Shown: positions 24,936 through 35,000, numbered from the stretch's first letter. The stretch is 41,100 bases of DNA from an uncultured Bacteroidota bacterium (GCA_903839875.1 CAIMDZ010000191.1:1-41100), one strand, 5' to 3'. The notes: a model not told the origin generated them from the sequence alone. Numbers and translations are program-made.

Positions 24936-25946
24936 ATGCTGCTGAATAAATTGTTTTTTCTTTTTGTAATAATAACATTTGTTAGTTTACAGGGCAAGGC
25001 TCAAAAGGCTGATAATGTTACTATTGCATTTTACAATTGTGAGAATTTTTTTGACATAGTACACAACCCTGTTAAGGAAGATGAAGAGTTTACTCCCGCT
25101 GGCAAGTATCATTATACCCAAAAAATTTATGAACAGAAGCTGCACAATATTGCAACAGTGATTCAGAGTATGAACGGGCCTGCGATAATTGGGCTTGCGG
25201 AAATAGAAAACCCAACAGTACTGAATGACCTGGTACGCCAACCAGAAATAGCGAGAAGCAACTACAAATATGAATGGTTTAACGGGCCTGACCCTCGGGG
25301 GATCAATGTGGCAATGTTGTATGATCCCAAACATTTCAAGGTGTTGGTGGCTGAGCCACTGAAGGTAGATCTGAGTTATATTGCTTCCAACTCACATACC
25401 CGTGATGTGCTTTATACCTGCGGTGTTTTGGATGGCGACACCGTGTATGTGTTTGTTAACCACTGGCCTTCCAACAGGGGCGAAGACAGCCCGCAAAAGC
25501 GATTGAAAGCGGCTGAGGTAAATTTAGCTGCAGTCAGAGCTTTAAATGTGAAACATCCTGACGCAAAGGTGATAATTATGGGGGACTTTAATGATAACCC
25601 TTTGGGTGATTTGATGAACAGGGTAATGGGTGCCAATTCAATAAGGAGCAGTGTTACAGGTACTCATTTGTACAATCCGTTCGGCGAAAAATTTATCAAC
25701 GGTGAAGGAACGGAAATATACCAGCATAAGTGGAACCTGTTTGATATGATAATAGTATCCGGTTCATTGCTGGAGAATAAAAAACACGGGTTGCAATACA
25801 AAGACGCGAAAATCTTTAAGCCTGATTTTCTGATTGATCATTATAAGGGGCATGAGGGTGAACCTAAACGATCTTTTGTGGGAACACATTGGATAAACGG
25901 GTATAGCGATCATTTCCCTGTAATTCTTTATCTTTCCAAAAATTAG
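24936..25946 (+). CDS. exported endonuclease/exonuclease/phosphatase-family protein
   Basis: The product has 336 residues with an N-terminal signal peptide (LLNKLFFLFVIITFVSLQGK, then AQ). The EEP fold's catalytic stations appear in order: FYNCENFFD (Asn), GLAEIENPTV (Glu), FVNHWPSNRGE (His), IIMGDFNDNP (Asp/Asn), and C-terminal GYSDHFPVILYL (Asp-His). Family members cleave nucleic acids or phosphoesters with Mg2+. The signal peptide places this one in the periplasm or outside, so nutrient phosphate or DNA breakdown is plausible. It is followed after nine bases by the 137-residue gene, so it may be the first gene of an operon with the BtrH-type gene. Confidence 0.85.
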   Translation: MLLNKLFFLFVIITFVSLQGKAQKADNVTIAFYNCENFFDIVHNPVKEDEEFTPAGKYHYTQKIYEQKLHNIATVIQSMNGPAIIGLAEIENPTVLNDLVRQPEIARSNYKYEWFNGPDPRGINVAMLYDPKHFKVLVAEPLKVDLSYIASNSHTRDVLYTCGVLDGDTVYVFVNHWPSNRGEDSPQKRLKAAEVNLAAVRALNVKHPDAKVIIMGDFNDNPLGDLMNRVMGANSIRSSVTGTHLYNPFGEKFINGEGTEIYQHKWNLFDMIIVSGSLLENKKHGLQYKDAKIFKPDFLIDHYKGHEGEPKRSFVGTHWINGYSDHFPVILYLSKN

Positions 25947-25955
25947 TGAGCGGAA

Positions 25956-26369
25956 ATGGATGTAAATGAAGTGCCGCAGGACGAGCGGGAAATGAGCCAT
26001 GAGGCGAAGGCCAAAAAGCTGATGTATGCCGTAGATAAAGATGGCAAATACACGGGTGTTAATTCGGTAGGGTGGGAGGCTGAGAACCTGGTTTTGAAAC
26101 AAGCGTGGGATGAAATAGATGAATCGCTGGCGGTAACAGAAGAAAAAGTCCGTAAAGGAACATTAAGTCCCATAGCCTATTTTATGCAGAAAAACCTGAT
26201 GGATGTAGCGCTTCTGGCCCGCTATGCCGGTAAGTGGCAATGGCAGGTGAAGCGGCATTTTAAACCTGCTGTATTTAAAAAATTGTCGCCGGCCGAACTG
26301 AATAAATACGCTGCTGTTTTTAACATCACTACAGATCAATTGATGAATTACGGAAAGGATAAACAATAA
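25956..26369 (+). CDS. conserved hypothetical protein paired with the BtrH-type gene
   Basis: The product has 137 residues, with no signal peptide or membrane segment. The sequence is helix-rich and acidic at the N-terminus (MDVNEVPQDEREMSHEAKAK), with a mid-region WEAENLVLKQAWDEIDE and a C-terminal half (LMDVALLARYAGKWQWQVKR, LSPAELNKYAAVFNITTDQL). I do not recognise a catalytic motif. It sits nine bases after the EEP gene and eight bases before the BtrH-type gene, so the pair is probably made together. A role tied to the BtrH-like protein is an inference from position. Confidence 0.7.
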   Translation: MDVNEVPQDEREMSHEAKAKKLMYAVDKDGKYTGVNSVGWEAENLVLKQAWDEIDESLAVTEEKVRKGTLSPIAYFMQKNLMDVALLARYAGKWQWQVKRHFKPAVFKKLSPAELNKYAAVFNITTDQLMNYGKDKQ

Positions 26370-26377
26370 ACAGGTTG

Positions 26378-27385
26378 ATGGAGCAAAAAGAATTCATACA
26401 CAGGCAACATGCCCATTGCGAAAGTGGGGTAACCTCAAACCTGTTAAAGCATGAGGGATTAAATATCAGTGAACCGATGGCATTTGGTATAGGAGCGGGG
26501 TTGTTTTTCGGACATGTACCTTTTCTTAAGGTAGGAGGAATACCTGCTACAACTTACCGGATATGGCCGGGGGCTATTTTTAAAAGAGTAGCCAAACGGT
26601 TGGATGTTCAAATTCATTCAGAGCGGTTTAATGATCAGGCAAAGGCAATGAAGGCGCTGGATGATGTGCTTGCCACTGGTAAACCAGTTGGTGTGCTAAG
26701 TAGTGTATTTTACCTTACTTATTTGCCGGAGGCTTACAGGTTTCATTTTAATGCGCATAACCTGGTGGTATATGGCAAAAATGGCAATGATTACCTTGTT
26801 AGTGACCCGGTGATGGAAACACCAACCCGTATCGCGCCTGCTGACCTGGAAAAGGCAAGGTTTGCAAAAGGGCTGCCAGAGCCAAAGGGGTTTATGTATT
26901 ATGTGACAGGTATACCCTCGGAACCGGCTATGAGAACCGCCATACAAAAGGGTATAAAGCAAATGTGCTTTTTTATGCTATCCCCGCCGTTCCCATGGTT
27001 TGGGAATAATGGAATATTCCTGCTTGCAAAGAAGTTACAAAGCTATCCTGCAAAACTGGAGCCAAGGAAGGCAGGTTTATATTTGGGGAATATAGTTCGT
27101 ATGCAGGAGGAGATAGGAACAGGCGGCGGAGGATTCAGGTATTTATATGCAGCCTTCCTGCAGGAGGCAGGACTGTTATTAAAACGTGATGACCTGCTTG
27201 GATTTTCCGAAGAGCTTACCAGGATTGGTGATAACTGGAGAAACTTTGCATATAGCGCGGCCAGAATACTTAAAGTAAGGAGTACTGACCTTGTATCCTA
27301 TGATGAGTTAAGCGAATTACTGAGAAAATGTGGTAATGATGAAAAAGCATTATTTACAAAAATGCGCAAAATGAAATGGGAATAA
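26378..27385 (+). CDS. BtrH N-terminal-domain/DUF4872 protein (papain-like acyltransferase or peptidase fold)
   Basis: The product has 335 residues. I chose the ATG at 26378 over the TTG one codon earlier. The N-terminus HAHCESGVTSNLLKHEGLNI and then SEPMAFGIGAGLFF match the BtrH N-terminal pattern xHCxxxxxxxLLxxxG...SE...FGxGxGLxF, with Cys as probable nucleophile. NAHNLVVYGKNGNDYLVSDP supplies the later His and Asp of a papain-like triad. In butirosin synthesis, BtrH transfers an acyl side chain from a carrier protein. Homologues in Bacteroidota occur near secondary-metabolite or lipid genes. No carrier protein is seen here, so the substrate is open. Confidence 0.75.
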   Translation: MEQKEFIHRQHAHCESGVTSNLLKHEGLNISEPMAFGIGAGLFFGHVPFLKVGGIPATTYRIWPGAIFKRVAKRLDVQIHSERFNDQAKAMKALDDVLATGKPVGVLSSVFYLTYLPEAYRFHFNAHNLVVYGKNGNDYLVSDPVMETPTRIAPADLEKARFAKGLPEPKGFMYYVTGIPSEPAMRTAIQKGIKQMCFFMLSPPFPWFGNNGIFLLAKKLQSYPAKLEPRKAGLYLGNIVRMQEEIGTGGGGFRYLYAAFLQEAGLLLKRDDLLGFSEELTRIGDNWRNFAYSAARILKVRSTDLVSYDELSELLRKCGNDEKALFTKMRKMKWE

Positions 27386-27474
27386 TTTTGGTGCATGACA
27401 GATAAATGGAAGGATAGAGTAATCAATTAACGAAAAAGGAGTGTGTAAAGCGGCTTATATTTTGAAATATTCCG

Positions 27475-27482
27475 TACCTTTG
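27475..27482 (+). promoter_or_regulatory. candidate -7 box for the GtrA gene
   Basis: TACCTTTG, followed by CA, matches TAnnTTTG. It ends 22 bases before the TTG start at 27505, implying a very short leader and supporting that start. No -33 TTG at proper spacing. Confidence 0.5.
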
Positions 27483-27504
27483 CAAATCATTTTATTTTTA
27501 TTTA

Positions 27505-28074
27505 TTGCTTAAATTTTTAAGACATATCATAGTCGGAACGATTGATTTTTTTCACAGGCCCTTTGCCAGGTGGATACCCAATCAGACGTTTCGCTACCTG
27601 GCATGCGGCGGGAGCAATACTGTGCTGAATATTGCCATATTTTCCCTTACTCTGCGTTTTCTGTTTACAACGGAAAAAGTACATGTGTTTGGTAATATAA
27701 ATGTGGCGGCAGACGTGGCAGCTTACGTTGTTGCGTTTTGCATCAGTTTCCCGATAGGATTTACACTTTCCAGGCATATAGTTTTCCCGGAATCCAATCT
27801 TCACGGGCGGATTCAGTTTTTCAGATATGTACTGACTACTGCAACTTTTATACTGCTCACCTATCTGTTGATCAAATCGTTCGATATTTTACTTAGCCTG
27901 GTTATACCGAACAGTAATGCGTCTTATGCATTGCTGCATTCTATTACCTACACGCTGATCACCATAATCACGGCAATTCTCAGCTATATTTCCCAACGAA
28001 GGTTCACCTTCAAATCGGTAGAAGGAGATGTATTGGATGATGATTTTATTGAAGACGACGTAGTGCCTGACTGA
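27505..28074 (+). CDS. GtrA-family membrane protein
   Basis: The product has 189 residues. Four hydrophobic segments are visible: ACGGSNTVLNIAIFSLTLRF, AADVAAYVVAFCISFPIGFT, RYVLTTATFILLTYLLIKSF and SITYTLITIITAILSYISQR. The start FRYLACGGSNTVLN and the end SYISQRRFTF match the GtrA pattern (RF...G..nt..n ... Y...r.wvF). GtrA proteins are thought to flip or hold undecaprenyl-linked sugars during cell-wall or O-antigen glycosylation. No ATG is available. TTG at 27505 is used, consistent with the promoter box just upstream. The tail (EGDVLDDDFIEDDVVPD) is strongly acidic. No glycosyltransferase lies next to it. Confidence 0.8.
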   Translation: MLKFLRHIIVGTIDFFHRPFARWIPNQTFRYLACGGSNTVLNIAIFSLTLRFLFTTEKVHVFGNINVAADVAAYVVAFCISFPIGFTLSRHIVFPESNLHGRIQFFRYVLTTATFILLTYLLIKSFDILLSLVIPNSNASYALLHSITYTLITIITAILSYISQRRFTFKSVEGDVLDDDFIEDDVVPD

Positions 28075-28142
28075 TCTATTTCCCCGGTAACAATCAATTC
28101 ACTTTATTTTTTTAAGTTTACGCTTTACTTACAGGCATATTC

Positions 28143-29162
28143 ATGAAGAACAAGGTATTTGCAGTGCTCGCCATTACCGCAATATTGACAGGCCGCGGCT
28201 CATCTGTATTTGGCTGGGGAATATGGGGCCACAATCATATTAACAGGGGCGCGGTGCTTGCCTTGCCAAAGGAGATGGGTATGTTTTTGTATAACCACAT
28301 TGATTTCATTACAGAAGAATCAACAGTGCCTGACCTGCGGAAGTACACCTTGAATGATAAAGCTGAGTTTCCAAGGCATTACATAAACCTGGAAAGCTAT
28401 AATTATGAATCGAGGACAACAATGCCTAAGTCACTGAAGGAGGCTATTGCAAAGTATGGTAAGGATTCAACTGATAAATGGGGGACGTTACCGTGGTATA
28501 TACAGGAGGTAATGGACAAGCTCACAAAGGCATTCAAAAATAAAAATAAGACGGAGATACTCTTTCTGGCTGCCGACCTCGGCCACTATGTAGGAGACGC
28601 ACATATGCCGCTGCATACTACAGTTAATCATGACGGGCAATTAACCGGGCAGAAAGGCATACATGCTTTCTGGGAAATTCAGCTACCCGAATTATTCGGG
28701 AGAACGTATAATTTACATACAGGGGAAGCACATTACATAAGAAACATAGAGAAAGCCACATGGGATGTTATTGACAGCAGCCACTTCCTGGCCACCACTT
28801 TATTAGATATAGAAAAGAAACTGAAAAATGATAACCCGGAAGACAAACAGTATGTAATTGGTGCCGACGGGAAGCCTGCAAAAAATGTCTGGGGCTCGCT
28901 GGTGCATTGTTATTCATACGCGCATGTATATCATGAGTTACTTAATGGAATGGTAGAACGCCAAATGAAAAAGGCCATAATGATGACTACAGATTTGTGG
29001 TATACAGCTTGGGTTAATGCCGGCAAGCCCGACCTCAGCGACCTGGACCCGGAATTTATTATTGAAAGAAATAAGATAGCCTACAAAGAGGATATGAATG
29101 CCTGGAGAAAAGGCAAGGTGAGAGGTTGTAGTTCGATGAAGGAATTTCCGGTGGTGAAGTGA
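28143..29162 (+). CDS. secreted S1/P1-type zinc nuclease
   Basis: The product has 339 residues, with a signal peptide of about 24 residues ending SSVFG. Cleavage before WGIWGHNHINRGA leaves Trp as the first mature residue, as in P1 nuclease, where the N-terminal Trp binds zinc. Further zinc-site motifs are GHNHI, HYINLESYNY, and DLGHYVGDAHMPLHTTVNHD, with the expected Asp and His ligands. The fold is shared with zinc phospholipase C. Likely role: periplasmic or extracellular hydrolysis of single-stranded nucleic acid and 3'-nucleotides. It converges on rarA, with a 41-base gap. No T9SS tail is present. Confidence 0.85.
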   Translation: MKNKVFAVLAITAILTGRGSSVFGWGIWGHNHINRGAVLALPKEMGMFLYNHIDFITEESTVPDLRKYTLNDKAEFPRHYINLESYNYESRTTMPKSLKEAIAKYGKDSTDKWGTLPWYIQEVMDKLTKAFKNKNKTEILFLAADLGHYVGDAHMPLHTTVNHDGQLTGQKGIHAFWEIQLPELFGRTYNLHTGEAHYIRNIEKATWDVIDSSHFLATTLLDIEKKLKNDNPEDKQYVIGADGKPAKNVWGSLVHCYSYAHVYHELLNGMVERQMKKAIMMTTDLWYTAWVNAGKPDLSDLDPEFIIERNKIAYKEDMNAWRKGKVRGCSSMKEFPVVK

Positions 29163-29181
29163 GCTATCATTATAGAGACGC

Positions 29182-29205
29182 AAAATTGTGCATCACTACA
29201 ATTTT
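29182..29205. terminator. candidate convergent terminator hairpin
   Basis: AAAATTGT (29182-29189) and ACAATTTT (29198-29205) form a perfect 8-bp A/T-rich stem in the gap between the convergent nuclease and rarA genes, overlapping the rarA stop codon. The GC-poor stem makes terminator strength doubtful. Confidence 0.35.
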
Positions 29206-30472
29206 AATACCCATATTTTTCTTTCCAGCAATTTCGCAGGTATTCCCTGATGCGGGCTTCAGATGGATTATTGGCGGGATCGTATAATTTGGTGCCGTTT
29301 ATTTTTTCGGGGAGGAATTCCTGGTCTGTAAAATTACCGGGGAAATCATGCGCGTATTTGTATCCTTTGCCGTAATCCATTTTTTTCATGAGTCCGGTGG
29401 GGGCGTTTCTTATTGGCAGCGGTACCGGGAGATCCCCGGTTTCATTAACCAGTTTTTGGGCGTTATTAATGGCCATGTAGGCTGCATTGCTTTTTGCTGA
29501 TGACGCCAGGTATGTTGCAGCCTGGGACAGGATGATACGGCATTCGGGGTAACCGATCAGTTCTACTGCCTGGAAGCAACTTGTAGCAAGCAGGAGTGCA
29601 TTAGGGTTTGCGTTTCCGATGTCTTCGCTGGCCAGTACTACCATGCGCCGGGCTATGAATTTGGGGTCTTCACCTCCTTCTATCATCCTGGCAAGCCAAT
29701 AGACAGCGGCATTGGGATCGCTGCCTCTGAGTGATTTGATAAATGCGGATATTATGTCGTAATGCTGCTCTCCGGTTTTATCGTATAGCGCCATTTTTTT
29801 CTGCACTATATCCTGCACCAGTCCGTTGGTAATTGTTTTATCATTTTCAGGCAGGGATGCTGCCACGAGTTCAACAAGGTTCAGGAGCCGCCGGGCATCG
29901 CCGCCACTTAGTTGCATCAGGGCTTCCCATTCTTTTATCACCAGGTTTTGTTCTGCCAGCCATTTGTCTTTTTTTATGGCTTGTTCTACCAATGCCATTA
30001 AGTGGTCTTCATTGAGAGGTTTCAATACATATACCTGGCAGCGGCTGAGGAGGGCGCCAATAACTTCAAATGACGGATTCTCAGTAGTTGCGCCAATTAA
30101 TGTGATGATACCTTTTTCTACAGCCCCCAGCAGGCTGTCTTGCTGGGCTTTGTTGAAACGGTGGATTTCATCAATGAATAATAGCGCATGGCCTGCCCTG
30201 CGTGCAAGTTCTATTACTCCACGCACTTCTTTAACTCCGCTATCAATTGCACTCAGCGTAAAGAATGGCATGTTCAGCGAATGCGCTATGATCTGCGCCA
30301 GCGTGGTCTTGCCGACACCGGGAGGTCCCCAGAATATGATGGAATGGCCTTTGCCACCATGGATCATTTGTTCCAGTACTTTGCCAGGTGAAACGAGGTG
30401 TTCCTGTCCGATGAATTCTTCAAGAATTTGGGGACGGACTCTTTCTGCAAGAGGTATATTGCCAGTGGGCAT
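29204..30472 (-). CDS. rarA: replication-associated recombination protein A (AAA+ ATPase)
   Basis: The product has 422 residues, the usual length for RarA/MgsA/WRNIP1. It starts MPTGNIPLAERVRPQILEEF with IGQEHLV. Walker A is GPPGVGKTTLAQ, Walker B LLFIDEIHRFNKAQQD, sensor 1 GATTENPSFEV, and the arginine-finger region ALLSRCQVYVLKPL. The C-terminal helical part has SALIKSLRGSDP-type (SAFIKSLRGSDPNAAVYWLA) and ASEDIGNANPNAL signatures. RarA acts at stalled forks with the clamp-loader and SSB. The gene is stand-alone on the minus strand and divergent from the thioredoxin-like gene. Nothing unusual. Confidence 0.93.
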   Translation of the reverse strand: MPTGNIPLAERVRPQILEEFIGQEHLVSPGKVLEQMIHGGKGHSIIFWGPPGVGKTTLAQIIAHSLNMPFFTLSAIDSGVKEVRGVIELARRAGHALLFIDEIHRFNKAQQDSLLGAVEKGIITLIGATTENPSFEVIGALLSRCQVYVLKPLNEDHLMALVEQAIKKDKWLAEQNLVIKEWEALMQLSGGDARRLLNLVELVAASLPENDKTITNGLVQDIVQKKMALYDKTGEQHYDIISAFIKSLRGSDPNAAVYWLARMIEGGEDPKFIARRMVVLASEDIGNANPNALLLATSCFQAVELIGYPECRIILSQAATYLASSAKSNAAYMAINNAQKLVNETGDLPVPLPIRNAPTGLMKKMDYGKGYKYAHDFPGNFTDQEFLPEKINGTKLYDPANNPSEARIREYLRNCWKEKYGY

Positions 30473-30480
30473 GGATTTTA

Positions 30481-30488
30481 TACTTTTG
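30481..30488 (+). promoter_or_regulatory. promoter of the thioredoxin-like gene (TTG-N19-TACTTTTG)
   Basis: TACTTTTG matches TAnnTTTG and has a TTG at 30459-30461, 19 bases upstream, the expected spacing for the Bacteroidota -33/-7 promoter. The -7 box ends 28 bases before the ATG at 30517. This is the best-matched promoter in the window. Confidence 0.55.
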
Positions 30489-30516
30489 TTTTAAAGTAAT
30501 TACCTAAATTAGCTTT

Positions 30517-31152
30517 ATGTTACGTAAACTATTCATACTGCTGTGCCTTGTGTGTACGGTAAAAGCCGGTGCACAACAGACCTATTCTACACGATCCAAA
30601 ATTACCGAAAAGAAGGCCGATCCTCAAATTGATTATAAGCTAACCGGCGCTGCTATGCCTCCGCTGCGGTTATTCCTGTATCATGACAGCGCAGAAAAAA
30701 GGATGTTGAACGACCAGGCATCACACGATGACAGAAAGGAGTCAAGAAGAAAGCATAAGGATGTGCCAACTGATATCAGGTCAAAATTATTTATTACTAA
30801 TGAGGACGTGGATAACGGAGCTAATCTTTTTGTAATGATCTTTAATCCTACCTGTTCGCACTGTGAGGATGAAACAGTATTGCTGGAGAAAAATATGTCT
30901 CTATTTACAAAATCGAAGCTAATACTGATGGCAACTCCTGTTATGGAACCGTATTTACCTGACTTTGTAAAATTGATGAAGCTGAGCGATTACCCCTCGA
31001 TCATACTTGGTGTTGACAGCTCAGGTTTTATGAATAATGTGTTTATGTACCAGGCATTGCCCCAGATCAATATCTATAATAGAGAGCGAAAACTGCTCAA
31101 AACGTATTCAGGAGAAGTCTCTATTGATACGTTGAAACAATATATAGAATAG
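30517..31152 (+). CDS. exported thioredoxin-like protein
   Basis: The product has 211 residues, with signal peptide MLRKLFILLCLVCTVKAGA. After a basic linker (ASHDDRKESRRKHKD) comes a thioredoxin-like domain: NLFVMIFNPTCSHCEDETVL with a CSHC active site, then KLILMATPVMEPYLPDFVK and a YPSIILGVD strand before LPQINIYN, which holds the usual cis-Pro region (ALPQI). It ends LLKTYSGEVSIDTLKQYIE. It probably works in the periplasm as a thiol reductase or oxidase. The specific partner is unknown. It is divergent from rarA and convergent with the small membrane protein gene. Confidence 0.8.
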   Translation: MLRKLFILLCLVCTVKAGAQQTYSTRSKITEKKADPQIDYKLTGAAMPPLRLFLYHDSAEKRMLNDQASHDDRKESRRKHKDVPTDIRSKLFITNEDVDNGANLFVMIFNPTCSHCEDETVLLEKNMSLFTKSKLILMATPVMEPYLPDFVKLMKLSDYPSIILGVDSSGFMNNVFMYQALPQINIYNRERKLLKTYSGEVSIDTLKQYIE

Positions 31153-31274
31153 GCTCAATTACTCAATGACTCAGCGGGAGCAAAAAATACCTGACCATGG
31201 TTTATATGAAACCGGTTCGTTAATAGAAGATTATTGGGCGAATATTCTATAAGGAGTCCCTTTTGGGGGCTTTT

Positions 31275-31323
31275 GCCGGCTGAGCCGGCGGTTGGCTATA
31301 AGTAGAATTGCCTGCGGGCAATT
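31275..31323. repeat. two short hairpins in the convergent gap
   Basis: GCCGGC-TGA-GCCGGC (31275-31289) and AATTGCC-TGCG-GGCAATT (31306-31323) lie between convergent genes 30517-31152 and 31337-31831. Either could end transcription or be a dispersed palindrome. Neither is followed by a clear T-run. Confidence 0.4.
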
Positions 31324-31336
31324 GGTCGTTACTAAA

Positions 31337-31831
31337 TTAAGCAACAGACATGTTTGCTTCGGAGAAAGATGGGTTTGCTTTCTCTTTTACATAAGTGCGT
31401 ATTTTGCGTACGTAATCAAAATACCCCATTTCCATGCGTATCCAGAAGATACTGAAAATACCTATACCTGCTCCGAGGAGGGTATAAGTTATTCCCTGGT
31501 CACCGCCCACCTGTAAGAGAATACCGGAAGCAATAAGCAGGAAGGAACAGAAGATCATGACCAGGTATGGTCCCCCGGAATCCAACTGGCGCATTTTGGA
31601 TTTGATCACGACTTTTGTTTTGGAACCATCCTGGGTCATAGTAACACTGGTGACCGGCAAAGTTTTTATTGTATTAACCTGCTCAGCATGCGGCATGATC
31701 CTCAATTTGTTTTCGCTTTCCAATACTTCGAAATCCAAATTGTGTATCTTAACATGCTTCCCTATAAGCCGGTTTTTTAATTCTTCTTTGGGGATGGAAA
31801 AATGATACGTGTGTGTTCTTGTAAAAAACAT
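31337..31831 (-). CDS. small membrane protein of unknown function
   Basis: The product has 164 residues. The first 90 or so residues are polar and beta-rich (YHFSIPKEELKNRLIGKHVK, FEVLESENKLRIMPHAEQ, TQDGSKTKVVIKSKMR). Two adjacent membrane segments follow (YLVMIFCSFLLIASGILLQV and ITYTLLGAGIGIFSIFWIRM), then a short basic cytoplasmic-type tail. There is no signal peptide, lipobox or catalytic motif that I recognise. The layout suggests an N-terminal soluble domain anchored by a helical hairpin. It is preceded by 200 bases of AT-rich DNA with no other feature, and it is convergent with the thioredoxin-like gene. Confidence 0.65.
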   Translation of the reverse strand: MFFTRTHTYHFSIPKEELKNRLIGKHVKIHNLDFEVLESENKLRIMPHAEQVNTIKTLPVTSVTMTQDGSKTKVVIKSKMRQLDSGGPYLVMIFCSFLLIASGILLQVGGDQGITYTLLGAGIGIFSIFWIRMEMGYFDYVRKIRTYVKEKANPSFSEANMSVA

Positions 31832-32031
31832 AGGCTACGTTTTTTGATTGTTAGAACTAATTTATATGAAAGTTAAGAATTAATTTTCGGGAAATCCCAA
31901 TACTCAACTTATATATTATTTACATCCAAAATCGTGCCAAAAAACGACTAATTACAAAATTATAACAATTTAATTTAAATGTTATGTATTTTAAATTGAA
32001 TTATAATCAATTAAAGTAGTATAAGTGTTGA

Positions 32032-35000
32032 TTATTTATTTCCTATGATATGAAAATAATTTTCCACCATATCTCTGTAGTATGGTTTTAGCTGCGGGGG
32101 AACCGTTTTATACAACTCCAGTAACTGCCGCTGGTCTGTAATGAATTTTTGAAGTGCAGGAGGAATGGGCCTGCTTATATCAGGAGGTGTTTTAGAAGAC
32201 CGCTTGTCATCCTGTTCCTGCTCCCTAAGCGATTTCTCCACTTCGAGCATGCGTGTTTCAATTTCTTTCTGGCGTATTAAAAGTTCGTTAGTTAATCTTT
32301 TATTTACAAGGTCCGTTTCATTCTTGTCCATCTTCTGATCTATTTCCCTTAATTCTTTGCTGTTACCAAGTCCTTTACTGTTGAGCAAACTGGAAAGTTC
32401 CTGAATCTTTTTGCGGAGCATGGCCTGCTGCTGTGCAAGCCTTGCTATCTGTTCGGCATTGCCATTTTCGCCATCCTGTGCATCGCCTTCATTACCCTGT
32501 GCATTTCCATTTTTTCCTTGCCCCTGGCCGTCTTTACCGCCCGGTTTCTGTCCGGGTTTTTGTCCGGGTTTATCACCTGGCTTTTCGCCGGGTTTCGGAC
32601 CGCTTTTCTGCATTTTCTGCATACCCTCACCCAGTTGCTTTTGTTCGGTAATTATGTCTGATAACTGCGAGCCAGGGCCCTTCTGCGGCTTTTTGCCCAT
32701 GCCGGGTTTATTGCCCGGTTTGGAGCAGCTTCCCTCACCTTCACTTTTTGCTTCACCCTGCATCTGCATCAGATTTGCAAGCAATTCATTCAGCAACAGG
32801 GCAAGGTTATTGGTCTGGGTCATTACATACTGCTGGTTGGTTAGCGCATTGTTGATCTGCCGGTTCTCCAGTTCATCAATTGACTTTTTCATGTAGCGCT
32901 CAAGATCAGTTGTGTTCTTATTTATTGTGGCCGGTAATTTCGGAATTTGTTTACTTAAAGCAAACAGACTGTCGCGGATCATCAGAGAATTATTATGCAG
33001 CCTGTTTTGTTCTTCCTGGTTATCTACATAAGCCTGAACCGTAGGAGAAGTATTGCGTACTTTTCCCATCAGATTTTCCTGGTCGAATGAAAGCCTGATA
33101 AGATTGCTGAGAATCTGGCGGGTGGCGTGGATGTCAATCTCTATTTGTTCCTGGCTCATTCCTCCCGCTTTTTTGCGCAGCGATTTGGCCATTTGTTCCA
33201 GGTTTTCTGCGGCCTTGCTTTGTTTTTTTCCTGCGTTGTTTTTTTTATCCTGCTTCAGGTCTTCCTCACTTTCCTGCATTTCCTGATCGGCATCCTTCCC
33301 TTGTTTTTCTTCTTCTTCCATCCGGTCGTTCTGCTTCGTTTCTTTTGCCAGCTTCTGGGTTTCTTTCATGTTGTCCTTCATTTCCTTTTCCAGCTCTTTC
33401 CTTATTTTTTCCTGTTCTTTGGCAAGTGCGTCTTTGTCCTTAGTTTCTTTATCCTTCTGGCCCTTGCCTTGTTTTGAAGCGTCCTTGCCGTCTTTGTCTT
33501 TACCATCTTTTGATGCATCCTTTCCGTCCTTATCTCTGCCATCTTTTGACGCGTCCTTACTGTCCTTATCTTTCTGGTCTTTACCGTCTTTTGCGGCATC
33601 CTTACTCTCCTTATCTTTTGAATCCCTGCCGGCCTGATCGTCTTTTTTTGCGTTAGGGTCTTTATCCTTGTTCAGGGACTGTTCTTTCTTATCAGCGTTC
33701 TCGGTTTGCTTTTGCAGATCACGTTCTTTCTTAGCCAGTTCATCCATTTTATTGGCCATATCCTCCATGCGCATCTGCATCTCCATTTTCTTCATCAGCT
33801 CCTGCATGCGCTCCATATCCATTTTGAAGAGCTTGTTTTCCTGCTCCATGCGCTGCATTGCTTCGAAGGCATCTTCCTTATTCAGTTTCTTCATCAGCTC
33901 TTCGAGCTTTTTCATTTCCTCTTTCAGTTCTTCATTCAGCAGGTTATTCAGTTGTTTGTCGAGTTCCTTTTGTTTTTCCCTGAGGTCCTCACTGTATTTT
34001 TTCTGTTCGCTTTGCTGCATTTGTTCTTCAAACCGCTGCTTGATGTTCTCAATATTGGTTTTCAGATCCATCTGCTTCTTCATCATGTCCTGGAGCGAAA
34101 GCTGTTGCTCAAAGTCCATGTTTTCACTCTGCAGCATTTTGCTTTGCATTTCCTTGTATTCGCTTTGCAACTGTTGTGTTCTCTGTGCGCTGTTGCTCAT
34201 GCCGGAATTGATCTGGTTAGAGTTTTCATTGATCGCCGAATCGAGCTGCTTCTCATCGTACATGAAGAATGTCATTACTTCGCTGCGCGAAGCCTTGCTG
34301 CCATGCACGCCATCATTGTCCCATGCCTCGATGTAGTAGGATAACTTCTGTCCGGGTTTAAGTTCAAGGCTGTTAATATCAAAATACTGCTGGAAGGCGG
34401 TCATTGCGCCCGGCGCAATAGGCAGTGGAATACTTTTGCCGGAAACAGTTCTGTTCTTATCGCTTACCTCATAGTTAAATGATACGCGGGTAACACCATA
34501 ATCATCACCTGCGGTACCGGTAATAATTACTTGCTTTCCGGAAACGGTGTCTTTCACCTGCTGGATCTGGATAACGGGGTATTGGTCTGGTATGACCTGT
34601 ACCTGGTATTTGAAACTGTCTGCTATACCCGCAGATTTGTTTTGCAATGTAATTGTATAGGCGGTATCATTCAGGAAACGAAACCGGTAGCCGTAACCGG
34701 ATGCACTGTTTAGTAAGGATAACGGAGCGCCGGAACCGAAGTGTATGGTTGCGGCATCTGTATGATCTGTGACCAGCGCCCAACTAACTGTTGTGCCTAC
34801 AGGAACTGTCATGTCGCTGAGGCTGGAGCGGGTTTCATTTTTTTTGCCGGTATAAGCAGGATAGTCAACCTGTACTTTAAAGGATTTTAAAACCGGCCGC
34901 TGAACTACCTTCAAAGTATTGGGGCCTGAATAATAACCTGCGCCATAGAACCGGAAGTTTATAGGATCAGTAACATTTTTGAAGGTGTACTGAAAGGAAT

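Noticed and set aside
33668-34344. Long plus-strand open frames opposite the DUF4175 gene
   Set aside because: They arise from the Lys/Glu-rich coiled-coil codons read in reverse and are made of Ser/Phe/Leu/His-rich low-complexity protein. The minus-strand frame has clear domains.
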